From NCBI GenBank assembly GCA_038049695.1, contig CP142457.1, positions 22,272,501 through 22,336,500 of the forward strand: a DNA stretch of 64,000 nucleotides. Direction: 5' to 3'. The notes under the pieces were generated by a model that worked only from the letters and a program-made list of their open reading frames with translations, was not told where the DNA came from and did not search any database. Made by a program: the position numbers and the translations under genes. Position 1 is the first letter of the stretch. Each line of letters starts with the position of its first letter. Positions 10,597 to 22,261 of the stretch are shown in pieces. Origin of the DNA: Cinnamomum chago (lineage: Eukaryota > Streptophyta > Magnoliopsida > Laurales > Lauraceae).

Positions 10597-11568
10597 AAAA
10601 CTTGATCCCGGATATTTCTAGATGTTGCCTTTGTACACAGAGTCGCAAGAAACACAGTGTGGAGTCAACAATTTCCTAGAGCCGCAAAGATTCTGCTTTA
10701 GTACAAAAGTATCGTACGTCCCGCGCGAAGTTCGGGTTTTCACCTTTACAACCAGAGAACTCCCCGAAAGTGTTTACAATACCCAAGGTTCGCCCGAAAC
10801 CCGTTTTAAACCGAAAAGTAGCTCGAAGTATCCTAAATGGTGTATCTCAACCCAGAGTACCTTCAAATGGATATCGAGGCGTGAGACAAGAGAAGGACAC
10901 CCGAAACCCCTTCTATAGTAAAACGTGATCCTGGAATTTTCTAGAGGGAGTCTTTGGACCAAGAGTCGCATTAAAACACAGTGTAGAGTCAACCATATTC
11001 TCGAGCCGCATAGATTGTGTTTTCATACTAAAGGACCGTACGACCCGCACGAAGTATGGGTTTTCGCCTTTACAAACACTGAACTCCCCGAATGTCTTTT
11101 CCTTACCCAAGATTCGCCCGAAACCCGTTTTAAACCGAAAAGTAGCTCGAAATATCTTAAAGAGCGCATCGTAACCCAGAATCCCATCAAATGGATTTAG
11201 AGCCGTAAGGAAAAACAGAGACACCCGAAACCCCATTTAGAGTAAAACGCAATCCCGGATTTTTCCAAAGGGAGTCTTTGGACCAAGAGTCGCATGAAAC
11301 ACAGTGTTGACTCAACAACTTTCTAGAGCCACACAGATTATTCTTTCGTTCAAAAGTACCGTACGACTCTCGCATGAAGTTCCGGTTTTCGCCCTAGCAA
11401 ACACTGAACTCCTCGAAAGTGATTTCCACACCCAAGATTCACCCGAAACCCGTAGTAAACCGAAGAGTAGCTCGGAATATCCTAAAAATCGCATCTCATC
11501 CCAAAATCCCAAAATATGGAATTAGAGACGTACGATAAGACAAGGACACCCGAAAACCTTTTTAGTTT
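10597..11568. repeat. A-B-C trimer, 972 bp
   Basis: A is the AATGGTG subtype with CGAAGTATCC, nearly identical to that at 12541. B has GAAGTATGGG, AATGTCTTTTCC and GGATTTAGAGCC. C (from 11244) matches the C at 9299. Confidence 0.92.
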
Positions 11569-12540
11569 AAAACTTGATCCCGGATATTTCTAGCGGTTGC
11601 CTTTGTACACAGAGTCGCAAGAAACACAGTGTGGAGTTAACTATTTCCTAGAGCCGGAAAGATTCTGCTTTAGTACAAAAGTATCGTACGTCCCGCGCGA
11701 AGTTCGGGTTTTCTCCTTTACAACCAGAGAACTCCCCGAAAGTGTTTACCATACCCAAGGTTAGCCCGAAACCCGTTTTAAACCGAAAAGTAGCTCGAAA
11801 TATCCTAAAAGGTGCATCTCAACCCAGAATACCTTCAAATGGATTTCGAGGCGTGAGACAAGAGAAGGACACCCGAAACCCCTTCTATAGTAAAACGTGA
11901 TCCTAGAATTTTCTAGAGGGAGTCTTTGGACCAAGAGTCGCATTAAAACACAGTGTAGAGTCAGCCATATTCTCGAGCCGTATAGATTGTGTTTTCGTAC
12001 TAAAGGACCGTACGACCCGCACGAAGTACGGGTTTTCGCCTTTACAAACACTGAACTCCCCGTATGTGTTTTCCATACCCAAGATTCGCCCGAAACCCGT
12101 TTTAAACCGAAAAGTAGCTCGAAATATCTTAAAGAGCGCATCTCAACCCAGAATCCCTTGAAATGGATTTGGAGCCGTAAGGAAAGACAGAGACACCCGA
12201 AACCCCATTTAGAGTAAAACGCAATCCCGGATTTTTCCAAAGGGAGTCTTTGGACCAAGAGTCACATGAAACACAGTGTTGACTCAACAACTTTCTAGAG
12301 CCGCACAGATTATGTTTTCGTTCAAAAGTACCGTACGACCCTCGCATGAAGTTCCGGTTTTCGCCCTAGCAAACACTGAACTCCCCGAAAGTGATTTCCA
12401 CACTCAAGATTCACCCGAAACCCGTAGTAAACCAAAGAGTAGCTCGGAATATCCTAAAAATCGCATCTCATCCCAAAATCCCTTAATATGGATTTAGAGA
12501 AGTACGATAAGACAAGGACACCCGAAACCCTTTTTAGTTT
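11569..12540. repeat. A-B-C trimer, 972 bp, copy of 9624 unit
   Basis: Differs from the 9624 unit at only a few places I can see: GCCGGAAAG against GCCGCAAAG, the absent extra A, GATCCTAGAATT against GATCCTGGAATT, and CCCTTGAAATGG against CCCTTCAAATGG. Its C has TAGAGAAGTACG and AAACCAAAGAG, markers of later beta units. Confidence 0.92.
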
Positions 12541-13512
12541 AAAACTTGATCCCGGATATTTCTAGATATTGCCTTTGTACACAGAGTCGCAAGAAACACA
12601 GTGTGGAGTCAACAATTTCCTAGAGCCGCAAAGATTCTGCTTTAGTACAAAAGTATCGTACGTCCCGCGCGAAGTTCGGGTTTTCTCCTTTACAACCAGA
12701 GAACTCCCCGAAAGTGTTTACAATACCCAAGGTTCGCCCGAAACCCGTTTTAAACCGAAAAGTAGCTCGAAGTATCCTAAATGGTGTATCTCAACCCAGA
12801 GTACCTTCAAATGGATATCGAGGCGTGAGACAAGAGAAGGACACCCGAAACCCCTTCTATAGTAAAACGTGATCCTGGAATTTTCTAGAGGGAGTCTTTG
12901 GACCAAGAGTCGCATTAAAACACAGTGTAGTGTCAGCCATATTCTCGAGCCGCATAGATTGTGTTTTCGTACTAAAGGACCGTACGACCCGCACGAAGTT
13001 CGGGTTTTCGCCTTTACAAACACTGAACTCCCCGAATGTGTTTTCCTTACCCAAGATTCGCCCGAAACCCGTTTTAAACCGAAAAGTAGCTCGAAATAAC
13101 TTAAAGAGCGCATCTCAACCCAGAATCCCTACAAATGGATTTGGAGGCGTAAGGAAAGACAGAGACACCCGAAACCCCATTTAGAGTACAACGCAATCCC
13201 GGATTTTTCCAAAGGGAGTCTTTGGACCAAGAGTCGCATGAAACACAGTGTTGACTCAACAACTTTCTAGAGCCGCACAGATTATGTTTTCGTTCAAAAG
13301 TACCGTACGACCCTCGCATGAAGTTCCGGTTTTCGCCCTAGCAAACACTGAACTCCCCGAAAGTGATTTCCACACTCAAGATTCACCCGAAACCCGTAGT
13401 AAACCAAAGAGTAGCTCGGAATATCCTAAAAATCGCATCTCATCCCAAAATCCCTTAATATGGATTTAGAGAAGTACGATAAGACAAGGACACCCGAAAC
13501 CCTTTTTATTTT
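12541..13512. repeat. A-B-C trimer, 972 bp, beta-like
   Basis: A begins CTAGATATTGCC and belongs to the AATGGTG subtype. B has CGAAATAACTT and GGAGGCG. C has GAGAAGTACG and AAACCAAAGAG. The B and C monomers match those of the later beta units, so this looks like a relative of the beta progenitor. Confidence 0.9.
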
Positions 13513-14484
13513 AAAACTTGATCCCGGATATTTCTAGATGTTGCCTTTTTACACAGAGTCGCAAGAAACACAGTGTGGAGTCAACAATTTCATAGAGCCG
13601 CAAAGATTCTGCTTTAGTACAAAAGTATCGTACGTCCCGCGCGAAGTTCGGGTTTTCTCCTTTACAACCAGAGAACTCCCCGAAAGTGTTTACCATACCC
13701 AACGTTCGCCCGAAACCCGTTTTAAACCGAAAAGTAGCTCGAAATATCCTAAAAGGTGCATCTCAAAACAGAATACCTTCAAATGGATTTCGAGGCGTGA
13801 GACAAGAGAAGGACACCTGAAACCCCTTCTAGAGTAAAACGTGATCCTGGAATTTTCTAGAGGGAGTCTTTGGACCAAGAGTCGCATTAAAACACAGTGT
13901 AGAGTCAACCATATTCTCGAGCCGCATAGATTGTGTTTTCATACTAAAGGACCGTACGACCCGCACGAAGTACGGGTTTTCGCCTTTACAAACACTGAAC
14001 TCCCCGAATGTGTTTTCCTTACCCAAGATTCGCCCGAAACCCGTTTTAAACCGAAAAGTAGCTCGAAATATCTTAAAGAGCGCATCTCAACCCAGAATCC
14101 CATCAAATGGATTTGGAGCCGTAAGGAAAGACAGAGACACCCGAAACCCCATTTAGAGTAAAACGCAATCCCGGATTTTTCCAAAGGAAGTCTTTGGACC
14201 AAGAGTCGCATGAAACACAGTGTTGACTCAACAACTTTCTAGAGCCGCACAGATTATGTTTTCGTTCAAAAGTACCGTACGACCCTCGCATGAAGTTCCG
14301 GTTTTCGCCCTAGCAAACACTGAAATCCCCGAAAGTGATTTCCACACTCAAGATTCACCCGAAACCCGTAGTAAACCGAAGAGTAGCTCGGAATATCCTA
14401 AAAATCGCATCTCATCCCAAAATCCCTTAATATGGATTTAGAGGCGTACGATAAGACAAGGACACCCAAAACCCTTTTTATTTT
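13513..14484. repeat. A-B-C trimer, 972 bp, gamma-like
   Basis: A has CTTTTTACAC, CCAACGTTCG, CTCAAAACAG and CACCTGAAACC, the set that defines gamma. B still has the older TTTCATACTAAAGG form. C has CCAAAGGAAGTC and CACCCAAAACCC. Beta-like 12541 then gamma-like 13513 anticipates the beta-gamma order of the 11-monomer super-repeat. Confidence 0.9.
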
Positions 14485-15457
14485 AAAACTTGATCCCGGA
14501 TATTTCTAGATGTTGCCTTTTTACACAGAGTCGCAAGAAACACAGTGTGGAGTCAACAATTTCCTAGAGCCGCAAAGATTCTGCTTTAGTACAAAAGTAT
14601 CGTACGTCCCGCGCGAAGTTCGGGTTTTCTCCTTTTACAACCAGAGAACTCCCCGAAAGTGTTTACCAAACCCAAGGTTCGCCCGAAACCCGTTTTAAAC
14701 CGAAAAGTAGCTCGAAATATCTTAAAAGGTGCATCTCAACCTAGAATACCTTCAAATGGATTTCGAGGCGTGAGACAAGAGAAGGACACCCGAAACCCCT
14801 TATAGAGTGAAACGTGATCCTGGAATTTTCTAGAGGGAGACTTTGGACCAAGAATCGCATTAAAACACAGTGTAGAGTCAACCATATTCTCGAGCCGCAT
14901 AGATTGTGTTTTCGTACTAAAGGACCGTACGACCCGCACGAAGTTCGGGTTTTCGCCTTTACAAACACTGAACTCCCCGAATGTGTTTTCCTTACCCAAG
15001 ATTCGCCTGAAACCCGTTTTAAACCGAAAAGTAGCTCGAAATATCTTAAAGAGCGCATCTCAACCCAGAATCCCTACAAATGGATTTGGAGGCGTAAGGA
15101 AAGACAGAGACACCCGAAACCCCATTTAGAGTACAACGCAATCCCGGATTTTTCCAAAGGGAGTCTTTGGACCAAGAGTCGCATGAAACACAGTGTTGAC
15201 TCAACAACTTTCTAGAGCCGCACAGATTATGTTTTCGTTCAAAAGTACCGTACGACCCTCGCATGAAGTTCCGGTTTTCGCCCTAGCAAACACTGAACTC
15301 CCCGAAAGTGATTTCCACACTCAAGATTCACCCGAAACCCGTAGTAAACCGAAGAGTAGCTCGGAATATCCTAAAAATCGCATCTCATCCCAAAATCCCT
15401 TAATATGAATTTAGAGGCGTACGATAAGACAAGGACACCCGAAACCCTTTTTATTTT
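14485..15457. repeat. Alpha trimer (first copy), 973 bp
   Basis: Monomers start at 14485, 14809 and 15133. Alpha is defined by an extra T in A (CTCCTTTTACAACC), AACCTAGAATACC, the A/B boundary TTATAGAGTGAAACG, and GGGAGACTTTGGACCAAGAA in B. This copy has a C with the common CGCACAGATTATG, whereas later alphas have GTCGCATAGATTATATT, so it predates that change or was converted. Confidence 0.93.
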
Positions 15458-16105
15458 AAAACTTGATCCTGGATATTTCTAGATGTTGCCTTTTTACAAA
15501 GAGTCGCAAGAAACACAGTGTGGAGTCAACAATTTCCTAGAGCCGAAAAGATTATGCTTTAGTACAAAAGTATCGTACGTCCCGCGCGAAGTTCGGGTTT
15601 TCTCCTTTACGACCAGAGAACTCCCCGAAAGTGTTTACCATACCCAACGTTCGCCCGAAACCCGTTTTAAACCGAAAAGTAGCTCGAAATATCTTAAAGA
15701 GCTCATCTCAACCCAGAATCCCTTCAAATGGATTTGGAGCCGTAAGGAAAGACAGAGACACCCGAAACCCCATTTAGAGTAAAACGCAATCCCGGATTTT
15801 TCCAAAGGGAGTCTTTGGACCAAGAGTCGCACGAAACACAGTGTTGAGTCAACAACTTTCTAGAGCCGCACAGATTATGTTTTCGTTCAAAAGTACCGTA
15901 ATACCCTCGCACGAAGTTCCGGTTTTCGCCCTAGCAAACACAGAACTCCCCGAAAGTGATTTCCACACTCAAGATTCACCCGAAACCCGTAGTAAACCGA
16001 AGAGTAGCTCGGAATATCCTAAAAATCGCATCTCATCCCAAAATTCCTTAATATGGATTTAGAGGCGTACGATAAGACAAGGACACCCGAAACCCTTTTT
16101 AGTTT
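15458..16105. repeat. Delta dimer, 648 bp (type example)
   Basis: Chimeric A/B monomer at 15458-15780, then variant C at 15781-16105. The first part is A (GATGTTGCC, CCCGCGCGAAG) with private AAAGATTATGCTTTAG and TTTACGACCAG. After the common block near 15652-15692 it is B (CTTAAAGAGCTCATC, GTAAGGAAAGACAGAGACAC). The variant C has GTTGAGTCAAC and GTAATACCCTCGCACG, which removes the CGTACG present at that place in other monomers. GAGCTC is diagnostic for delta. Confidence 0.93.
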
Positions 16106-17077
16106 AAAACTTGATCCCGGATATTTCTAGATGTTGCCTTTATACACAGAGTCGCAAGAAACACAGTGTGGAGTCTACAATTTCCTAGAGCCGCAAAGAT
16201 TCTGCTTTAGTACAAAAGTATCGTACGTCCCGCGCGAAGTTCGGGTTTTCTCCTTTACAACCAGAGAACTCCCCGAAAGTGTTTACCATACCCAAGGTTC
16301 GCCCGAAACCCGTTTTAAACCGAAAAGTAGCTCGAAATATCCTAAAAGGTGCATCTCAACCCAGAATACCTTCAAATGGATTTCGAGGCGTGAGACAAGA
16401 GAAGGACACCCGAAACCCCTTCTATAGTAAAACGTGATCCTGGAATTTTCTAGAGGGAGTCTTTGGACCAAGAGTCGCATTAAAACACAGTGTAGAGTCA
16501 ACCATATGCTCGAGCCGCATAGATTGTGTTTTCGTACTAATGGACCGTACGACCCGTACGAAGTTCGGGGTTTCGCCTTTACAAACACTGAACTCCCCGA
16601 ATGTGTTTTCCTTACCCAAGATTCGCCCGAAACCCGTTTTAAACCGAAAAGTAGCTCGAAATAACTTAAAGAGCGCATCTCAACCCAGAATCCCTACAAA
16701 TGGATTTGGAGGCGTAAGGAAAGACAGAGACACCCGAAACCCCATTTAGAGTACAACGCAATCCCGGATTTTTCCAAAGGGAGTCTTTGGACCAAGAGTC
16801 GCATGAAACACAGTGTTGACTCAACAACTTTCTAGAGCCGCACAGATTATGTTTTCGTTCAAAAGTACCGTACGACCCTCGCATGAAGTTCCGGTTTTCG
16901 CCCTAGCAAACACTGAACTCCCCGAAAGTGATTTCCACACTCAAGATTCACCCGAAACCCGTAGTAAACCAAAGAGTAGCTCGGAATATCCTAAAAATCG
17001 CATCTCATCCCAAAATCCCTTAATATGGATTTAGAGAAGTACGATAAGACAAGGACACCCGAAACCCTTTTTATTTT
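16106..17077. repeat. Beta trimer (first copy), 972 bp
   Basis: Monomers start at 16106, 16429 and 16753. Beta is defined by CCTTTATACACAG and GAGTCTACAATTTCC in A, CATATGCTCGAG, CTAATGGACCGTACG, TTCGGGGTTTCG and CGAAATAACTT in B, and GAGAAGTACGAT with AAACCAAAGAG in C. Confidence 0.93.
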
Positions 17078-18049
17078 AAAACTTGATCCCGGATATTTCT
17101 AGATGTTGCCTTTTTACACAGAGTCGCAAGAAACACAGTGTGGAGTCAACAATTTCCTAGAGCCGCAAAGATTCTGCTTTAGTACAAAAGTATCGTACGT
17201 CCCGCGCGAAGTTCGGGTTTTCTCCTTTACAACCAGAGAACTCCCCGAAAGTGTTTACCATACCCAACGTTCGCCCGAAACCCGTTTTAAACCGAAAAGT
17301 AGCTCGAAATATCCTAAAAGGTGCATCTCAAAACAGAATACCTTCAAATGGATTTCGAGGCGTGAGACAAGAGAAGGACACCTGAAACCCCTTCTAGAGT
17401 AAAACGTGATCCTGGAATTTTCTAGAGGGAGTCTTTGGACCAAGAGTCACATTAAAACACAGTGTAGAGTCAACCATATTCTCGAGCCGCATAGATTGTG
17501 TTTTCGTACTAAAGGACCGTACGACCCGCACGAAGTTCGGGTTTTCGCCTTTACAAACACTGAACTCCCCGAATGTGTTTTCCTTACCCAAGATTCGCCC
17601 GAAACCCGTTTTAAACCGAAAAGTAGCTCGAAATATCTTAAAGAGTGCATCTCAACCCAGAATCCGTTCAAATGGATTTGGAGCCGTAAGGAAAGACAGA
17701 GACACCCGAAACCCCATTTAGAGTAAAACGCAATCCCGGATTTTTCCAAAGGGAGTCTTTGGACCAACAGTCGCATGAAACACAGTGTTGACTCAACAAC
17801 TTTCTAGAGCCGCACAGATTATGTTTTCGTTCAAAAGTACCGTACGACCCTCGCATGAAGTTCCGGTTTTCGCCCTAGCGAACACTGAACTCCCCGAAAG
17901 TGATTTCCACACTCAAGATTCACCCGAAACCCGTAGTAAACCGAAGAGTAGCTCGGAATATCCTAAAAATCGCATCTCATCCCAAAATCCCTTAATATGG
18001 ATTTAGAGGCGTACGATAAGACAAGGACACCCGAAACCCTTTTTATTTT
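17078..18049. repeat. Gamma trimer (first copy), 972 bp
   Basis: Monomers start at 17078, 17401 and 17725. Gamma is defined by CCAACGTTCG, CATCTCAAAACAG and CACCTGAAACC in A, AAAGAGTGCATC in B and CCTAGCGAACACTG in C. Private changes here: GAGTCACATTAAAAC, AATCCGTTCAAATGG and CCAACAGTCG. Confidence 0.93.
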
Positions 18050-18698
18050 AAAACTTGATCCCGGATATTTCTAGATGTTGCCTTTTTACACAGAGTCGCA
18101 AGAAACACAGTGTGGAGTCAACAATTTCCTAGAGCCGCAAAGATTCTGCTTTAGTACAAAAGTATCGTACGTCCCCCGCGAAGTTCGGGTTTTCTCCTTT
18201 TACAACCAGAGAACTCCCCGAAAGTGTTTACCATACCCAAGGTTCGCCCGAAACCCGTTTTAAACCGAAAAGAAGCTCGGAATATCTTAAAGAGCGCATC
18301 TCAACCCAGAATCCCTACAAATGGATTTGGAGCCGTAAGGAAAGACAGAGACGCCCGAAACCCCATTTAGAGTAAAACGCAATCCCGGATTTTTCCAAAG
18401 GGAGTCTTTGGACCAAGAGTCGCATGAAACACAGTGTTGACTCAACAACTTTCTAGAGTCGCATAGATTATATTTTCGTTCAAAAGTACCGTACGACCCT
18501 CGCATGAAGTTCCGGTTTTCGCCCTAGCAAACACTGAACTCCCCGAAAGTGATTTCCACACTCAAGATTCACCCGAAACCCGTAGTAAACCGAAGAGTAG
18601 CTCGGAATATCCTAAAAATCGCATCTCATCCCAAAATCCCTTAATATGAATTTAGAGGCGTACGATAAGACAAGGACACCCGAAACCCTTTTTATTTT
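18050..18698. repeat. Alpha-derived dimer, second independent A/B chimera, 649 bp
   Basis: The A/B monomer (18050-18373) starts as an alpha A, with the extra T in CTCCTTTTACAACC, and becomes B after the block 18244-18285 (AAAGAGCGCATC, AATCCCTACAAATGG). A C monomer with the alpha marker GATTATATTTTCG follows at 18374. It lacks all delta markers (no GATTATGC, no GAGCTC, no GTAATACC), so the fusion is independent of delta. Private markers GTCCCCCGCG, AAAGAAGCTCGG and AGACGCCCG identify it; GTCCCCCGCG, AAAGAAGCTCG and AGACGCCCG recur at 31008. Confidence 0.93.
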
Positions 18699-21600
18699 AA
18701 AACTTGATCCCGGATATTTCTAGATGTTGCCTTTTTACAAAGAGTCGCAAGAAACACAGTGTGGAGTCAACAATTTCCTAGAGCCGAAAAGATTATGCTT
18801 TAGTACAAAAGTATCGTACGTCCCGCGCGAAGTTCGGGTTTTCTCCTTTACGACCAGAGAACTCCCCGAAAGTGTTTACCATACCCAACGTTCGCCCGAA
18901 ACCCGTTTTAAACCGAAAAGTAGCTCGAAATATCTTAAAGAGCTCATCTCAACCCAGAATCCCTTCAAATGGATTTGGAGCCGTAAGGAAAGACAGAGAC
19001 ACCCGAAACCCCATTTAGAGTAAAACGCAATCCCGGATTTTTCCAAAGGGAGTCTTTGGACCAAGAGTCGCATGAAACACAGTGTTGAGTCAACAACTTT
19101 CTAGAGCCGCACAGATTATGTTTTCGTTCAAAAGTACCGTAATACCCTCGCACGAAGTTCCGGTTTTCGCCCTAGCAAACACAGAACTCCCCGAAAGTGA
19201 TTTCCACACTCAAGATTCATCCGAAACCCGTAGTAAACCGAAGAGTAGCTCGGAATATCCTAAAAATCGCATCTCATCCCAAAATTCCTTAATATGGATT
19301 TAGAGGCGTACGATAAGACAAGGACACCCGAAACGCTTTTTAGTTTAAAACTTGATCCCGGATATTTCTAGATGTTGCCTTTATACACAGAGTCGCAAGA
19401 AACACAGTGTGGAGTCTACAATTTCCTAGAGCCGCAAAGATTCTGCTTTAGTACAAAAGTATCGTACGTCCCGCGCGAAGTTCGGGTTTTCTCCTTTACA
19501 ACCAGAGAACTCCCCGAAAGTGTTTACCATACCCAAGGTTCGCCCGAAACCCGTTTTAAACCGAAAAGTAGCTCGAAATATCCTAAAAGGTGCATCTCAA
19601 CCCAGAATACCTTCAAATGGATTTCGAGGCGTGAGACAAGAGAAGGACACCCGAAACCCCTTCTATAGTAAAACGTTATCCTGGAATTTTCTAGAGGGAG
19701 TCTTTGGACCAAGAGTCGCATTAAAACACCGTGTAGAGTCAACCATATGCTCGAGCCGCATAGATTGTGTTTTCGTACTAATGGAACGTACGACCCGTAC
19801 GAAGTTCGGGGTTTCGCCTTTACAAACACTGAACTCCCCGAATGTGTTTTCCTTACCCAAGATTCGCCCGAAACCCGTTTTAAACCGAAAAGTAGCTCGA
19901 AATAACTTAAAGAGCGCATCTCAACCCAGAATCCCTACAAATGGATTTGGAGGCGTAAGGAAAGACAGAGACACCCGAAACCCCATTTAGAGTACAACGC
20001 AATCCCGGATTTTTCCAAAGGGAGTCTTTGGACCAAGAGTCGCATGAAACACAGTGTTGACTCAACAACTTTCTAGAGCCGCACAGATTATGTTTTCGTT
20101 CAAAAGTACCGTACGACCCTCGCATGAAGTTCCGGTTTTCGCCCTAGCAAACACTGAACTCCCCGAAAGTGATTTCCACAATCAAGATTCACCCGAAACC
20201 CGTAGTAAACCAAAGAGTAGCTCGGAATATCCTAAAAATCGCATCTCATCCCAAAATCCCTTAATATGGATTTAGAGAAGTACGATAAGACAAGGACACC
20301 CGAAACCCTTTTTATTTTAAAACTTGATCCCGGATATTTCTAGATGTTGCCTTTTTACACAGAGTCGCAAGAAACACAGTGTGGAGTCAACAATTTCCTA
20401 GAGCCGCAAAGAGTCTGAAAGTACAAAAGTAACGTCCGTCCCGCGCGAAGTTCGGGTTTTCACCTTTACAACCAGAGAACTCCCCGAAAGTGTTTACCAT
20501 ACCCAACGTTCGCCCGAAACCCGTTTTAAACCGAAAAGTAGCTCGAAATATCCTAAAAGGTGCATCTCAAAACAGAATACCTTCAAATGGATTTCGAGGC
20601 GTGAGACAAGAGAAGGACACCTGAAACCCCTTCTAGAGTAAAACGTGATCCTGGAATTTTCTAGAGGGAGTCTTTGGACCAAGAGTCGCATTAAAACACA
20701 GTGTAGAGTCAACCATATTCTCGAGCCGCATAGATTGTGTTTTCGTACTAAAGGACCGTACGACCCGCACGAAGTTCGGGTTTTCGCCTTTACAAACACT
20801 GAACTCCCCGAATGTGTTTTCCTTACCCAAGATTCGCCCGAAACCCGTTTTAAACTGAAAAGTAGCTCGAAATATCTTAAAGAGTGCATCTCAACCCAGA
20901 ATCCCTTCAAATGGATTTGGAGCCGTAAGGAAAGACAGAGACACCCGAAACCCCATTTAGAGTAAAACGCAATCCCGGATTTTTCCAAAGGGAGTCTTTG
21001 GACCAAGAGTCGCATGAAACACAGTGTTGACTCAACAACTTTCTAGAGCCGCACAGATTATGTTTTCGTTCAAAAGTACCGTACGACCCTCGCATGAAGT
21101 TCCGGTTTTCGCCCTAGCGAACACTGAACTCCCCGAAAGTGATTTCCACACTGAAGATTCACCCGAAACCCGTTGTAAACCGAAGAGTAGCTCGGAATAT
21201 CCTAAAAATCGCATCTCATCCCAAAATCCCTTAATATGGATTTAGAGGCGTACGATAAGACAAGGACACCCGAAACCCTTTTTATTTTAAAACTTGATCC
21301 CGGATATTTCTAGATGTTGCCTTTTTACACAGAGTCGCAAGAAACACAGTGTGGAGTCAACAATTTCCTAGAGCCGCAAAGATTCTGCTTTAGTACAAAA
21401 GTATCGTACGTCCCGCGCGAAGTTCGGGTTTTCTCCTTTTACAACCAGAGAACTCCCCGAAAGTGTTTACCATACCCAAGGTTCGCCCGAAACCCGTTTT
21501 AAACCGAAAAGTAGCTCGAAATATCTTAAAAGGTGCATCTCAACCTAGAATACCTTCAAATGGATTTCGAGGCGTGAGACAAGAGAAGGACACCCGAAAC

Positions 21601-22261
21601 CCCTTATAGAGTGAAACGTGATCCTGGAATTTTCTAGAGGGAGACTTTGGACCAAGAATCGCATTAAAACACAGTGTAGAGTCAACCATATTCTCGAGCC
21701 GCATAGATTGTGTTTTCGTACTAAAGGACCGTACGACCCGCACGAAGTTCGGGTTTTCGCCTTTACAAACACTGAACTCCCCGAATGTGTTTTCCTTACC
21801 CAAGATTCGCCCGAAACCCGTTTTAAACCGAAAAGTAGCTCGAAATATCTTAAAGAGCGCATCTCAACCCAGAATCCCTACAAATGGATTTGGAGCCGTA
21901 AGGAAAGACAGAGACACCCGAAACCCCATTTAGAGTAAAACGCAATCCCGAATTTTTCCAAAGGGAGTCTTTGGACCAAGAGTCGTATGAAACACAGTGT
22001 TGACTCAACAACTTTCTAGAGTCGCATAGATTATATTTTCGTTCAAAAGTACCGTACGACCCTCGCATGAAGTTCCGGTTTTCGCCCTAGCAAACACTGA
22101 ACTCCCCGAAAGTGATTTCCACACTCAAGATTCACCCGAAACCCGTAGAAAACCGAAGAGTAGCTTGGAATATCCTAAAAATCGCATCTCATCCCAAAAT
22201 CCCTTAATATGAATTTAGAGGCGTACGATAAGACAAGGACACCCGAAACCCTTTTTATTTT
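18699..22261. repeat. 11-monomer super-repeat copy 1 (3563 bp)
   Basis: Delta 18699, beta 19347, gamma 20319, alpha 21289. Comparison with 22262-25824 shows only two differences by eye: GATTCATCCG (near 19220) against GATTCACCCG, and AAACGCTTTTT (near 19335) against AAACCCTTTTT. Shared private markers include AACGTTATCCTGG, AATGGAACGTACG, CACAATCAAGATTC, GAGTCTGAAAGTAC, CACTGAAGATTC, GTCGTATGAAAC and GTAGAAAACC. Confidence 0.93.

Noticed and set aside
19520..19990. 156-codon plus-strand open frame, repeated at 23083
   Set aside because: It exists only because two private base changes in this duplicated block remove stops. The other betas break it, and it shows no coding signature.
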